Source: JADZEJ01 sp964426815
Lineage (GTDB): Bacteria > Patescibacteriota > Patescibacteriia > 2-12-FULL-60-25
Length of the DNA: 64,000 bases
Assembly: GCA_964426815.1 (NCBI GenBank)
Contig: CAYRRZ010000001.1
Coordinates: forward strand, 7,509 to 71,508
Direction of reading: 5' to 3'
Shown: positions 36,055 to 45,470 of the stretch, one piece after another
Numbering within the stretch: the first letter of the stretch is position 1
Layout of the letters: each line of letters opens with the position of its first letter
Translations under genes and position numbers: made by a program
Notes under the pieces: generated by a model
What the model was told of the DNA's origin: nothing
Databases searched by the model: none
Seen by the model: the letters and a program-made list of their open reading frames with translations, nothing else

Positions 36055-36651
36055 TTAGCGCTTCCGTATCAAGAAAAAATGGTGGTATGGCATCCACGGC
36101 GAAACCCAATCACGTTCCAAGGCACCATGCTTCGACAAGATGTCCGTAATTCGTGTGCGTGGATATGAGGTGCGCCCAATTTCCCACTCATGCACTCCGC
36201 CTGATGGGATCGGTTTTTTGATTGGCAGTTTCCATGCCCAGCGAATTTCGGGCAGGCCTGGCAGATCAACAATGAATCGCAAGGTATACCCCCAATGCGG
36301 CAAAGATAAGACCACTCCTTTTTTTGATACACGAAGCAATTCTTTGATTGCACTCTCAAATGAAGTAAATGGGAGATGCTCCAGAACCTCAGCGCATAAC
36401 GCGACATCTACTGTGTTGTCAGGCAGCGGAATTTTTTCGACCGATGCAATAATATCTGGCTGCAATGCAGCATCAATATCGAGTGTTGTTACTCGTAGCC
36501 CTTGGCGCTTAAGCGTATCTGTCACAATCGCATTTCCAACACCAATCTCTAATACGGTCTCAGGAGCGAATCCAAGAACGCAATCGACTTGTCGAAAATA
36601 GCTCGTCCAACGACCTTCAAACTCATAGCGCTTCCAGGATTCGTAAGGCAT
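36055..36651 (-). CDS. Class I SAM-dependent methyltransferase
   Basis: This compact 198-residue methyltransferase has TVLEIGVGNAIVTDTL (motif I), TLDIDAALQPDII, VDVALCAEVLEHLPF and LLRVSKKGVVLSLPH. The C-terminal part (GGVHEWEIGRTSYPRT) is typical of a group seen in glycan clusters. It follows the giant triple-domain glycosyltransferase gene by 3 nt and is presumably translated with it. The substrate is unknown; a terminal sugar is possible. Confidence 0.84.
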   Translation of the reverse strand: MPYESWKRYEFEGRWTSYFRQVDCVLGFAPETVLEIGVGNAIVTDTLKRQGLRVTTLDIDAALQPDIIASVEKIPLPDNTVDVALCAEVLEHLPFTSFESAIKELLRVSKKGVVLSLPHWGYTLRFIVDLPGLPEIRWAWKLPIKKPIPSGGVHEWEIGRTSYPRTRITDILSKHGALERDWVSPWMPYHHFFLIRKR

Positions 36652-36654
36652 AGG

Positions 36655-39600
36655 TTAATTCATTTCTTGTATGACTCGTGAGAGTGTCTCATGCCTGCGG
36701 TGATGTTTACAGACAATGTCACGCAGCATATGAGGCGATGATAATTCCCCATTCTCAAAAGCTTGTATTGCTTTGGCGAACAGCTCCGGCTTTGATGCTG
36801 AAATGAAATACGCTCCAGGCAAAATATCTCGCAGAGCGATATTCGAACTGAATGATGGGCATTCGCAAGCCATTGCCTCAAGCACCGCTTTGTCCAAACT
36901 TCCGGTTTCACTCGCATTTACAAAGTATGAGGCGGATTGATATGCCGTACGAACATCGACCAATGACTTACCCCCGACAAAGTGAACACGATCCTGTACG
37001 CCAAGTTCGAGACTTTTCTTCTTTAAATCTGCAACATATTGCTGATCGCTTGGTAATACCGCTTCTCCAACAATATCGAGGGTATACGTTGGACCCAATT
37101 GCTTAATCAAATCGATGAAAAGATCGATTTGCTTGGTTGGCGTCAAGCGGCCTGTGCTCACGATTCGACCTGGAATGCGCATTTTTGTCGATACAGGTGG
37201 GACAAAAAAATCTGTATCGATTGCATGACCCATAAATCGAACTTTTGTCGTTTTCAGACGAAAACTCTCTGCATTGGCACTGAATATTTTTTTCACCAAA
37301 CGTTCTGCCAAGCGCAAAACTCCCGTTACTTGCTTGTGTGTATACCAAAGATACATTGGGACACGGAAACAAAAACTAAGTGGCCAAGCGAACACGACAT
37401 ACAAAGGAACCATGAGTACTAATATTCGATCTGAACGCGGAATCGTTACGCTCATTAGGTACACAAGCCGCGCGAACTGCTTTATTTTCGATACTCCTTT
37501 TTCTTTTCCGAGTGAATGCACGGTCACATTTTCAGGGAGATGAAACTCCCCGACGGACTGGGCGATAACCTCCACCGACTCGACCAAGGTTGAGAATTCC
37601 TGCAACCATCCAACATGCACGGCTAAATTTCGATCATTTGCATCAACTCTTTGGGTAATGACAAGCAATTTCTTTTTCTTCATCGGACCTGGTGATGGAC
37701 GTAACTTTGTCCAAGCATAAGCGACAAATAAAAACTCTATCGGCATGAGCATGAACCGAAGTCTGGCCTCAATACCCAAACCGTCGACCCAAATCGTTGC
37801 TGTGAGATATGCGCACAGGGAGGCAATTAAGGTAAGTTCGAGACGCCGCCCAGGAAGCCCCATCCACGCCAAAATATATCCCTGAATAAATAGGATGGTT
37901 AAGACAAGCCAAATAAGGCGGCCAAGAAAACCAATAATATAGAATGGCTGCGAAAAAATCTCTCCAAGTGATTTGAATAGATCAAGATATCGTCCTTGGG
38001 CGAGATAATGACTTGGCGGCAAGGTCGAGTGCGTTAGTCGCGGCGTGAGATGATAGTAATTCAGGAAAGAATTGTAATTACTCGACGTCCACAGAGTGAA
38101 GGTATTGATAGCAAAAATACGCGCAACGATCACTGGATTTTCTTGCATGTATCTCAATGCTTCTTTTGCATAGAGCTGATTTTTTTGTACTTCGCCTCCG
38201 CCCTCACCATACTTTTTTGTAAATTCAGCCGTCACTCGAGCCTCCGCTTCTGGATACGAAACGTGATCGCGAACAGACACGATCGAGGTACCTAGGTAGA
38301 ACAAAGCCGCAACAGATCCTTGATTACTTAGTGCGGCGGAATCATGAACGCGTTTATTGTGAATGATCCATGGCGCAAGAATGATCGCCATCGTACTCGC
38401 TATCAGAAGTCCATGTGTACACAACTTCTTCCAATCAAAGCGCTTCAGCCACGGCGCATAGAATAGTCCGAGAAATAACGGAAAAAACTGAAGCAGAGGC
38501 TTGATAAGAATACCTAAACTGCAACATATCCCGACATAGACGGCATAGCGTTTTTCCTTTGTTTGAAAGGCGTAAAAAGCCGCCAAAAGACCGAGCAAGA
38601 ACAAAAAAGTGTAGACCGTCTCCGTTAAAACGGTGACGCTAAAAAAAATGAGATGTGGTTCAATGGCTGTAATCCAAGCCGCAAGGCGCGAACTTCGTTC
38701 TTCAAAACCGAGCGCGCGTCCAAGCCGAAGTACGAGGAGCGGCAAACAAGAAGCGAGCAGAAGCTGAAAAAAAATAACCATCGGCAAGGACTTGAAAAGA
38801 CTCAAACCGATTGCCAATAGACCAGGGTAGCCAATCGTGCGAAAAAAGAATGGCTTCCCATCTAACATAAACCCGTTTCCATCAGCTAAAGATTGGGCGA
38901 GGCCAAGATATTGCTTACTATCTCCTAGCATCAAACCCGATTCACCAACAAAAAAAAGAATAATCGTGAATAGAGCCAAACGCAGTACGAATGCCGTCAC
39001 CCAGATTTTCCAAGCAGATCGACTCACTCGCTTTCCCGTCTGTGTGAGCGAAGCGCGAATATTGTTTTTCAGTTGCTCAAAACCTGGAAGGACTTGTGCT
39101 GCCTTTCTCGCCTCAATTCCAAAAGCTGCCGCCTGTTTTGGATTTTGCAAAAGCTGAATCATCGCTTGTGCTAATTGGGCTATATCTTGCGGCGGCACAA
39201 TCAACCCAGACTTTTGATGCACGATCACTTCGCCAGCGCAGCCAACATCAGTCATGACGATTGGTACTCCAGCTGCTGCGGCCTCGATAACGGCTATCCC
39301 CCACCCCTCATAGCGCGATGGCTGAACATAGACCGAAGCTGTTTGCAAAAAAGGACGAACATCTTCCTGACTCCCCAAAAACTCAACAGCGGATTCAATT
39401 CCAAGTCGTTTTACCTTTTCTTTTAACAAAACTTCTTCTGGTCCAGAACCAATCAGTTGCACCTTCGCATTCGGCACACTCTTCAATACCTCGGGCAAAG
39501 CATTCATCAAAACGTCCATTCCCTTTTCCCAATTGAGTCGACCAATGGAGACGATCACTGGCTGGTGAGATGGTTTGCGCTCAAGAGCCTCAAAGCGAGA

Positions 39601-40116
39601 AATATCGGTCGCTACCGGTACAACATCCACCTTTTCTTTCTCAATCCCTTTTGCAATTAATCCTCTTTTTCCGCGCTGACTCACGGTCCGGACTCGATCA
39701 GCTCGATTCAATACAAATGTAGAAAGGAGTTGCAGTATTCGATCTTTTAACCCAATCGCCGGTCGTGCATACACGCCACTGTGATCCTGCACATGCAAAC
39801 CTGTCGTTTTTGCAAATTGAGCAATTAACCCCAGCCAACCAGAAAAAAACGGATCCTGGACGGTTATCGCATCAAAGTCATTATTTCGCGACAGCTTGAA
39901 TATCGTAGTTATAGCCCGAAGATATGCTTGAACTCGATGAGAACCGCCAATAAGGTGCGCGGTTATCCCTGGTGAAATCTCAACTGTCGCCGATTTGCCA
40001 GGAGCGACAATCGCAATGTCGACGTTCCAACCGGCATAATACTCCGCCTGCCTTTTTGCTGAAGGCGAATCAGGCCGTGCCACGGTCGCGTCCATTCCTA
40101 TCACGAGCAAGCGCAT
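36655..40116 (-). CDS. Three-module glycosyltransferase fusion: GT4 - GT39-like membrane domain - GT4
   Basis: One uninterrupted 1153-residue frame. Residues 1 to about 365 form a GT4 enzyme (VIVSIGRLNWEKGMDVL, VQPSRYEGWGIAVIEAAAAG, with the EGWG...E donor motif). About 372-805 hold ten or more membrane helices with the GT39-like loop GDSKQYLGLAQSLADGNG and FRTIGYPGLLAI. From Met812 (ATG at 37683) a second GT4 starts, MKKKKLLVITQRV, with GRIVSTGRLTPTKQIDLFI and ETGSLDKAVLEAMACECP, to the end. The second GT4 looks like an ancestral separate gene joined in frame after KLRPSPGP. The two GT4 modules would be cytosolic, with the active site of the membrane part outside. It is the first gene of the operon ending at 27068. 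Internal reinitiation at 37683 is possible. Confidence 0.88.
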   Translation of the reverse strand: MRLLVIGMDATVARPDSPSAKRQAEYYAGWNVDIAIVAPGKSATVEISPGITAHLIGGSHRVQAYLRAITTIFKLSRNNDFDAITVQDPFFSGWLGLIAQFAKTTGLHVQDHSGVYARPAIGLKDRILQLLSTFVLNRADRVRTVSQRGKRGLIAKGIEKEKVDVVPVATDISRFEALERKPSHQPVIVSIGRLNWEKGMDVLMNALPEVLKSVPNAKVQLIGSGPEEVLLKEKVKRLGIESAVEFLGSQEDVRPFLQTASVYVQPSRYEGWGIAVIEAAAAGVPIVMTDVGCAGEVIVHQKSGLIVPPQDIAQLAQAMIQLLQNPKQAAAFGIEARKAAQVLPGFEQLKNNIRASLTQTGKRVSRSAWKIWVTAFVLRLALFTIILFFVGESGLMLGDSKQYLGLAQSLADGNGFMLDGKPFFFRTIGYPGLLAIGLSLFKSLPMVIFFQLLLASCLPLLVLRLGRALGFEERSSRLAAWITAIEPHLIFFSVTVLTETVYTFLFLLGLLAAFYAFQTKEKRYAVYVGICCSLGILIKPLLQFFPLFLGLFYAPWLKRFDWKKLCTHGLLIASTMAIILAPWIIHNKRVHDSAALSNQGSVAALFYLGTSIVSVRDHVSYPEAEARVTAEFTKKYGEGGGEVQKNQLYAKEALRYMQENPVIVARIFAINTFTLWTSSNYNSFLNYYHLTPRLTHSTLPPSHYLAQGRYLDLFKSLGEIFSQPFYIIGFLGRLIWLVLTILFIQGYILAWMGLPGRRLELTLIASLCAYLTATIWVDGLGIEARLRFMLMPIEFLFVAYAWTKLRPSPGPMKKKKLLVITQRVDANDRNLAVHVGWLQEFSTLVESVEVIAQSVGEFHLPENVTVHSLGKEKGVSKIKQFARLVYLMSVTIPRSDRILVLMVPLYVVFAWPLSFCFRVPMYLWYTHKQVTGVLRLAERLVKKIFSANAESFRLKTTKVRFMGHAIDTDFFVPPVSTKMRIPGRIVSTGRLTPTKQIDLFIDLIKQLGPTYTLDIVGEAVLPSDQQYVADLKKKSLELGVQDRVHFVGGKSLVDVRTAYQSASYFVNASETGSLDKAVLEAMACECPSFSSNIALRDILPGAYFISASKPELFAKAIQAFENGELSSPHMLRDIVCKHHRRHETLSRVIQEMN

Positions 40117-40172
40117 AGATAGTGGAAGCTTGCCATATCGTCAAAAAACAATAAAGCCGCTAGACTTGGGCT

Positions 40173-41114
40173 ATGCTTATCCTGCTCTACCACGGCGTTC
40201 GCCCTCCGGAGGACCATATTTCACCAGATATTCGGCAAAAGCATGTCTCAGCCCACAGTTTTGAACGCCAACTTCGTTTTTTAGGTAAAACACATCGTTT
40301 CTACTCACTTTCTGAAGTGCTCGGTTTTTTTGAACGTGGTAAGCCCCTTCCTCGATTCGGCGCCTGCATCACATTTGATGATGGCTATCAAAACAATGCC
40401 ACCATCGCAGCTCCCATTTTGAAACAGCTTGGTATTCCGGCAACATTTTTTGTTACCACTGGCTTCGTCGACCATCAGTGCACGCTTTGGGTTGATCGAT
40501 TTGAATCTGCTTTTTCACAACTTTCATCTCCACAGCCACATTTTCAGATCCAGAACGAATCCATCGCCCTCAATCTCACTTCGCCAGCTCAGCGCAAAAC
40601 ATCAGATAGCTTGTTGCGTGAACGGCTAAAAAAATGCCCACCTGAAGAGCGTGAACGCGTTTTAACCGAACTTGAAAACCGAGCTCATTCAAACAAGATC
40701 TTCCCTCTTCATGAACCAATGACCTGGGATCAGATACGCCAATTACGCGCAGATGGTTTTGAAATCGGTCCGCACACGGTAACCCATCCGATTCTTTCAC
40801 GCTGTACTCCGGAACAGGTCGAACAAGAGATTTTTGAAAGTAAGCGACGAGTTGAGCAAGAACTCGGTGAATCGGTTGTGCATTTTGCACATCCAAACGG
40901 TCAACCGTCGGATTGGAATCCTGCCGTCATGGATACGATTCGTCGTGCCGGATTCAAAACCTGTTCAACGACCATTAGTCATAGAACGCAAAAGAAACAA
41001 GATCCTTTTTTCCTCCCTCGATTGACGGTTGATATGGGTGATGATTTTTTTCGCTTTGTCTTGACCAGTAGCGGAATCCGTTCCATGCTATCGTCGATAA
41101 AACGCCTGCTCTAA
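40173..41114 (+). CDS. Polysaccharide deacetylase (carbohydrate esterase family 4, NodB domain)
   Basis: This 313-residue protein has the NodB motifs intact: CITFDDGYQNN (Asp69 catalytic, Asp70 metal), then GPHTVTHPILS (His201 and His205 metal ligands) and FAHPNGQPSDWN. There is no signal peptide, so it probably works on a cytosolic lipid-linked or nucleotide-linked N-acetyl sugar rather than on exported glycan. The start has no Shine-Dalgarno motif. It diverges from the 1153-residue fusion gene (56 nt between starts) and is followed after 8 nt by a methyltransferase. Confidence 0.92.
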   Translation: MLILLYHGVRPPEDHISPDIRQKHVSAHSFERQLRFLGKTHRFYSLSEVLGFFERGKPLPRFGACITFDDGYQNNATIAAPILKQLGIPATFFVTTGFVDHQCTLWVDRFESAFSQLSSPQPHFQIQNESIALNLTSPAQRKTSDSLLRERLKKCPPEERERVLTELENRAHSNKIFPLHEPMTWDQIRQLRADGFEIGPHTVTHPILSRCTPEQVEQEIFESKRRVEQELGESVVHFAHPNGQPSDWNPAVMDTIRRAGFKTCSTTISHRTQKKQDPFFLPRLTVDMGDDFFRFVLTSSGIRSMLSSIKRLL

Positions 41115-41122
41115 CCACCTCT

Positions 41123-41908
41123 ATGACTGAATTTCAAGCGCAAGAACGAGTCACTACCCACTTTGATACGGCCGCCCCTGTTTATTTCAGTTGGTATGAA
41201 GCCATGAATCCAGATGGGCATTCTTTTCGTGCGCGTCGTATTCGCTGCATGGAATTATTGAAAAAGCATGTTGAAAAAGGCTCAAAAGTAGCTGATATCG
41301 CCTGCGGTCCAGCGACCATGTTTAAGGAAATTCTTGATGCGGGCTTCAAACTGTATGCAACCGATATTGCTCCGCACATGATTGAGGAATGCCGCAAACA
41401 ATATGGAACCGATCCACGGGTTGAGCTCGCCGTTTGTCCAGCTGATGCGATTCCGGTTGCTGATGGCTCGATTCAGGCCGTGAGCGCCATGGGTTTATTA
41501 GAGTATTTGAATAATGAAGACCAGGTCTTACGTGAATTTCACCGCATCTTAGCTCCACAGGGAGTTGCTATTTTGACCTATCCGCATTATTACAGCCCAA
41601 CTCGTATCTGGAATCGTTTTACACATGCTATCGCAAAACCATTTTTGTCCGTCGCACGAAAAGGACAAGTTCCAAAAGGCGTAAAGCATCGTGAATATCA
41701 CCTAAAAGAAACTGTGCAGCAAGTTGAGCGCGCGGGCTATAAAGTTGAAGATGTCATTTTCTACAATTTTAAATTAGCCCTTCGTCCATTTGATTCCTTG
41801 TTTCCTGTTTTCAGCGTAAAAATCTCAGAGAAACTGGAACGCTTTGCGCGTACCCCTTTTCTTCATCGCATTGGTACCGGATTTATTCTGCTTGCGCGAA
41901 AGAAATAA
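41123..41908 (+). CDS. Class I SAM-dependent methyltransferase
   Basis: This 261-residue methyltransferase has SKVADIACGPATMFKEIL (motif I), LYATDIAPHMIEEC, IQAVSAMGLLEYLNN and RILAPQGVAILTYPH. The motif I Asp/Glu and glycine pattern is intact. It is co-directional with and 8 nt after the polysaccharide deacetylase, which suggests that deacetylation and methylation act on the same glycan. Its 3' end overlaps the convergent GT4 gene at 41883 by 26 nt. Confidence 0.86.
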   Translation: MTEFQAQERVTTHFDTAAPVYFSWYEAMNPDGHSFRARRIRCMELLKKHVEKGSKVADIACGPATMFKEILDAGFKLYATDIAPHMIEECRKQYGTDPRVELAVCPADAIPVADGSIQAVSAMGLLEYLNNEDQVLREFHRILAPQGVAILTYPHYYSPTRIWNRFTHAIAKPFLSVARKGQVPKGVKHREYHLKETVQQVERAGYKVEDVIFYNFKLALRPFDSLFPVFSVKISEKLERFARTPFLHRIGTGFILLARKK

Positions 41909-42986
41909 GCCGCTCAGCAAGACTTGGTGAGGAAGGCGTTTTTTGAGATTGGATTTGTGCAGCTAAAGACCGTATCTCTGCTGGATTTTCTATCCATTTT
42001 TTCAGCATGTCTTTCCAGGCTTGCTCATCCTCTGGGTCAAGTTCGACCGTGCCTGCGAGCGGCTTATGCAGACCATGTTCGCTCGTGATGAGGCAAGGAA
42101 GACCATTCGCTAATGCTTCTAAGACCGCGTTCGGACAAATATCAGACAAAGAAGGCAATACGAATACATCATGCTCAGCAAAAGCCTGAGCCACACCCGC
42201 ACGATCAACCGGAGGCAGAAGCGTGATTGAACGAGAACCGGTCAGTATCTGTTTTATTTCGGAGAAGTCTGGACCGTCGCCAATAAGTGTCGCTTGAAAG
42301 GAGAACCCCTGCACTTCGCAATCACGCAGAATCTTGGCCAGAAAAGCAACATTTTTTACAGGCGCAAATCTGCCGATATACAAAAACCTGAGCGGTTTAC
42401 TTGGATCCATCACCCGTTTCTGTGCTCCAAAACTAGCTTGATTCTCAGCGAGCTGAATTTTACTCTTTGGGATATCAATGTATTGAGACAGGATGTCGCC
42501 CAAGAAAGACGAGGTGACAAAAACTATTTGGGCACGTTTTGTGATCCACTGATACTTTTTCTTCTCCGTCCAGGCTCGGATACCAAAACGTTGCTTCCAA
42601 AAGTTTCGCAGAGTTCCAACAAATCTTCCCTTGGTGATCGCGTCTTCCCAGGCCCATTCACCACCGAGACGCAAGAGAAAGCAATTCTTTTTTCCGATCA
42701 ATGCGAGGCGTGCTGGAATTCCAACAGAAAATACATCGGTTGCAACCAGGACGGTTTCTGATGTTAGCTGCATGCGTATCGCTTTAGCCAAGCGCAGATA
42801 ACGCATCAAGCTGCTTCCTGATCTTGAAACCCGCATAATCTGCGAGCGCGAATCCGTACCTTCACCATAGGTGATGACGGTAACCGTATGAGACTCAGCT
42901 CGCAGGCCTTCAGCCGTATCAAACATCACCCGAGCTGGACCGCCGATTTCGGGAGGATAAATACCGCTGACGAAGAGGAATTGCAT
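41883..42986 (-). CDS. GT4-family glycosyltransferase
   Basis: This 367-residue GT-B enzyme has an N-domain glycine-rich loop FVSGIYPPEIGGPARVMF and, in the C-domain, PLRFLYIGRFAPVKNVAFL, ATLIGDGPDFSEI and VLPSLSDICPNAVLEALANG (donor-site region with the acidic residue in VLEA). It is the last gene of the minus-strand unit that starts with AsnB at 47353. Sugar and linkage cannot be assigned. The 43 nt to the preceding GT4 gene is one of the longer gaps in this unit. Confidence 0.9.
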   Translation of the reverse strand: MQFLFVSGIYPPEIGGPARVMFDTAEGLRAESHTVTVITYGEGTDSRSQIMRVSRSGSSLMRYLRLAKAIRMQLTSETVLVATDVFSVGIPARLALIGKKNCFLLRLGGEWAWEDAITKGRFVGTLRNFWKQRFGIRAWTEKKKYQWITKRAQIVFVTSSFLGDILSQYIDIPKSKIQLAENQASFGAQKRVMDPSKPLRFLYIGRFAPVKNVAFLAKILRDCEVQGFSFQATLIGDGPDFSEIKQILTGSRSITLLPPVDRAGVAQAFAEHDVFVLPSLSDICPNAVLEALANGLPCLITSEHGLHKPLAGTVELDPEDEQAWKDMLKKWIENPAEIRSLAAQIQSQKTPSSPSLAERLISFAQAE

Positions 42987-43029
42987 AGGTTGACAGTAGC
43001 CAAAAATGCTCGTTTAGGCAAACAAAAAC

Positions 43030-44163
43030 CTATATCTTTTCAAGAAGCTGTTGCACGCTGCGTGCAATCTCATCCCAATTGTATCCATGGCGAACACAGA
43101 CTTCGCCTTGAGCAATTATTTTTTTTCTTAGATCCGGCTGATCGATAATGCGAGTTGCAGCTGCAGCAATCGATTGTGGATTTCGAGGCTCGCAAAATAC
43201 ACCTGTTTCTCCGTCTTTTAAGAAGTCCGGAATACCTCCCACCGGGGTACCAATAATCGGCAAGCCGACCGCCATCGCTTCTAAAAATGAAATGCCCAAA
43301 CCTTCGGACAAAGATGGTCGGCAAAAAATATCGGCGCTCTGTAAAATCGCCGGCAATTCCTCGTGTCCACGTAGTCCTAAAAAGACACAGCGCGATGATA
43401 CATTAAGTTCAGCAACCAGAGCATCCAGCATCTTTTTGTCCTCCCCTTCTCCTACGATGAGTAATTTATAATTCGACGGAAGATAAGGTAAAGCTCGGAT
43501 CAAATCATCAGTCGCATTTTTCAATGTTAAGCGTGAAGCCGTAATAATCACAATATCATCTTCCTGGAACCCATACTCTGCCCTCAGGCGATTGCGCTCA
43601 TCAATCGAAATACGCTGCATAAAGCGTGACATGTCTACCCCATTTGGAATGATGTGCGGTGTACCTATAAAACCCATCTGCTTTGCCCACTCACCCAAAA
43701 AATTACTTATTGCATGAACTTCATTTGCACGCGCAAAAATTGCTCGATGGAGAAACTGAAGAACGCCCGTCCGTTTATTGTAGTGCTCCAAAGGATCTCC
43801 CTCTTGCAAGGTGAGTAAGAGACGAGATTGTGGACGAATCCAGGTATAGGCCAAAGCAGCAAAACCACCATAGCTGGCCAAAAGCGACCAGATAATTGGC
43901 TTGGATTTTCGATATCGCCAGGCAGCTTGAGGAGCGGCAATAAAAGGCAAAAGATACTTATCAAGTGAATGACCGAAGCCACAGCGGTAGATGCGGACAT
44001 TCCCCCATTGCTCTGTTTTTTCTAGACCTGGGTGAATTTTTGCGCAGTACAAAGACAGCTCCCAATCAGGAAGTCGGTCGGTTATTTCTTTCATGGCAAC
44101 CTCAGCCCCGCCAACCAGGGGAAAATAGGCGGTTGAAAAAATCACTGCTTGTTTTTTATTCAT
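43030..44163 (-). CDS. GT4-family glycosyltransferase
   Basis: This complete 377-residue GT4 has an N-domain with FSTAYFPLVGGAEVAMKEI, WSLLASYGGFAALAY and LLTLQEGDPLEHY, and a C-domain with IVIITASRLTLKNATDDLI, LLIVGEGEDKKMLDAL and CRPSLSEGLGISFLEAMAVG (EG-L-x6-E donor motif). The start overlaps the preceding truncated GT-B gene by 4 nt (ATGA). Its own N-domain aligns with that fragment, so the two are related. Confidence 0.92.
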   Translation of the reverse strand: MNKKQAVIFSTAYFPLVGGAEVAMKEITDRLPDWELSLYCAKIHPGLEKTEQWGNVRIYRCGFGHSLDKYLLPFIAAPQAAWRYRKSKPIIWSLLASYGGFAALAYTWIRPQSRLLLTLQEGDPLEHYNKRTGVLQFLHRAIFARANEVHAISNFLGEWAKQMGFIGTPHIIPNGVDMSRFMQRISIDERNRLRAEYGFQEDDIVIITASRLTLKNATDDLIRALPYLPSNYKLLIVGEGEDKKMLDALVAELNVSSRCVFLGLRGHEELPAILQSADIFCRPSLSEGLGISFLEAMAVGLPIIGTPVGGIPDFLKDGETGVFCEPRNPQSIAAAATRIIDQPDLRKKIIAQGEVCVRHGYNWDEIARSVQQLLEKI

Positions 44164-44552
44164 ACATCTTCATTGAGCATCTTTTTCAATGTCATGTTGT
44201 AGAGAAAACGCACCTGGTTTGCAAAAGCATCTCCAGATTTATTTTGTGCGACACTCTGAATAGCTGGTCCAAGACGAGAAATTCCTTTTTCTTGATCTCC
44301 ATTTGAGGCTGAAATCTGGTCGGCGTTTTTCAATATCAAGCGCAATAACCAGCGCAACCATGGACGAATCTGATCGATGCGGTGATCTGCCAATGTAATA
44401 AGGAGTGGAATATCTGAAGCACGACGAGCGAGTGCGGCCGACATAGCGGCATAACTTGCCATAATCGCCCAGGTAAAAATATACCGATGCTGCGACATAA
44501 GCTCCTTTGCCTTTCTTGATCCTTCGAAGAGCAGCCTATACTTATCCCAAGC
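44160..44552 (-). CDS. Lone GT4-type N-terminal domain (5' end lost in assembly gap)
   Basis: About 130 residues are readable up to the N run. The segment WAIMASYAAMSAALARRA, then IPLLITLADHRID and ILKNADQISASNGDQEKG, parallels the acceptor domain of the complete GT4 just downstream (WSLLASYGGFAALAY, LLLTLQEGD, ARANEVHAISN). It then stops after NMTLKKMLNEDV with no donor-binding C-domain. It is either a shortened, possibly degenerate gene or a stand-alone acceptor domain. Its stop overlaps the next start by 4 nt. The apparent frame continuity with the epimerase across the N run is an artefact of the gap length. Confidence 0.6.
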   Translation of the reverse strand, partial: AWDKYRLLFEGSRKAKELMSQHRYIFTWAIMASYAAMSAALARRASDIPLLITLADHRIDQIRPWLRWLLRLILKNADQISASNGDQEKGISRLGPAIQSVAQNKSGDAFANQVRFLYNMTLKKMLNEDV

Positions 44553-44652
44553 NNNNNNNNNNNNNNNNNNNNNNNNNNNNNNNNNNNNNNNNNNNNNNNN
44601 NNNNNNNNNNNNNNNNNNNNNNNNNNNNNNNNNNNNNNNNNNNNNNNNNNNN
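44553..44652. other. Assembly gap (100 N)
   Basis: The run is exactly 100 N, a conventional placeholder, so its true length is unknown. It hides the C-terminus of the epimerase and the start of the GT-B fragment. About 30-40 epimerase residues plus the N-terminus of the fragment must fit, so the real gap is probably longer than 100 nt. Confidence 0.98.
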
Positions 44653-45470
44653 CGTGGTTCCCAGCCCAGCTCTCCCATGCGCGATTCTTCAACTTTTCCT
44701 TGCTGACGATTTCCTTTTCGTTCAGGCATCATCAAAATATTGTCTGAAAATAATTTCGCGGTCTCGAGTATGGAATATGGACGTGGGTTGCCAATCCCGT
44801 ATCCGTCGCCCTGTCCTTTTTCTCCAACCAAGACAAGCCCATCAACAATATCTGAAATATGGGTAAAACAACGCGCTTGCGTTCCAGGTGACACAACCGT
44901 TAAAGGCAAGCCGCGCGCATAGAGTTGTTTGAAAATTCCGATGACGGTGGCGTATGGCCCCATTGCTATTTCACCTTGTCCATAGACATTGTAAAAATAG
45001 GTAATTGCAAATTTGAGATCAAACCATTCTCCGTAATTCTGCACTAATTCGGTATTGCTCGCTTTGCTCCAGGCATATGGACTTTGCCCTCTACCGAGTC
45101 CGCCGTCGGCAAATTTTGTACTCGAACCTGCATAAACTAATTTGCAATTTTTCTTGCGACAAAACTCAAGCACGGAAAACGTTCCCGCGATATTTAAATC
45201 CCAGATAAGTTCAATTGGGTCTTCGAAACTTTTTTCAACTCGTGAATATTCGCCCAAGTGAAATACGAGATCTGGATCTTCAGGGATACACGTTGCAATA
45301 TCACGCGTATGTCCACGGCGATATTCAACACCCGGACAATGCCTTTCTTCAGAACCGGTAAAATAGTTATCTAGCGAAATTACGCGATGCCCGTCGCGCA
45401 CTAAACGAGCGCACAGATGTGAACCAACAAATCCGGCGCCGCCGGTCACGATGATAAGCTTTTGATTCAT
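44653..45470 (-). CDS. NAD-dependent epimerase/dehydratase (3' end lost in assembly gap)
   Basis: About 272 residues are visible from ATG 45470 (MNQKLIIV). The ATG overlaps the AsnB stop by 4 nt (ATGA). It is an extended SDR with VTGGAGFVGSHLCARL, HLGEYSRVEKSFEDP in place of the usual HLAA, AGSSTKFADGG, the catalytic SPYAWSKASNTEL (Tyr-x3-Lys) and TYFYNVYGQGEI. The replaced HLAA and GSSTKF segments mark an unusual branch of UDP-sugar 4-epimerases, so an unusual substrate is possible. The C-terminal 30-40 residues fall in the N run. Confidence 0.85.

Noticed and set aside
36655..37683. Separate GT4 gene starting at 37683
   Set aside because: There is no stop between it and the membrane domain. 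Reported as part of the triple fusion, with reinitiation noted as possible.
40117..40172. TTGACG-17 nt-TATCTA as promoter of the triple-fusion gene
   Set aside because: The -10 would overlap the ATG, so the transcript would begin after the start codon needed for the first β-strand of the GT4 domain.
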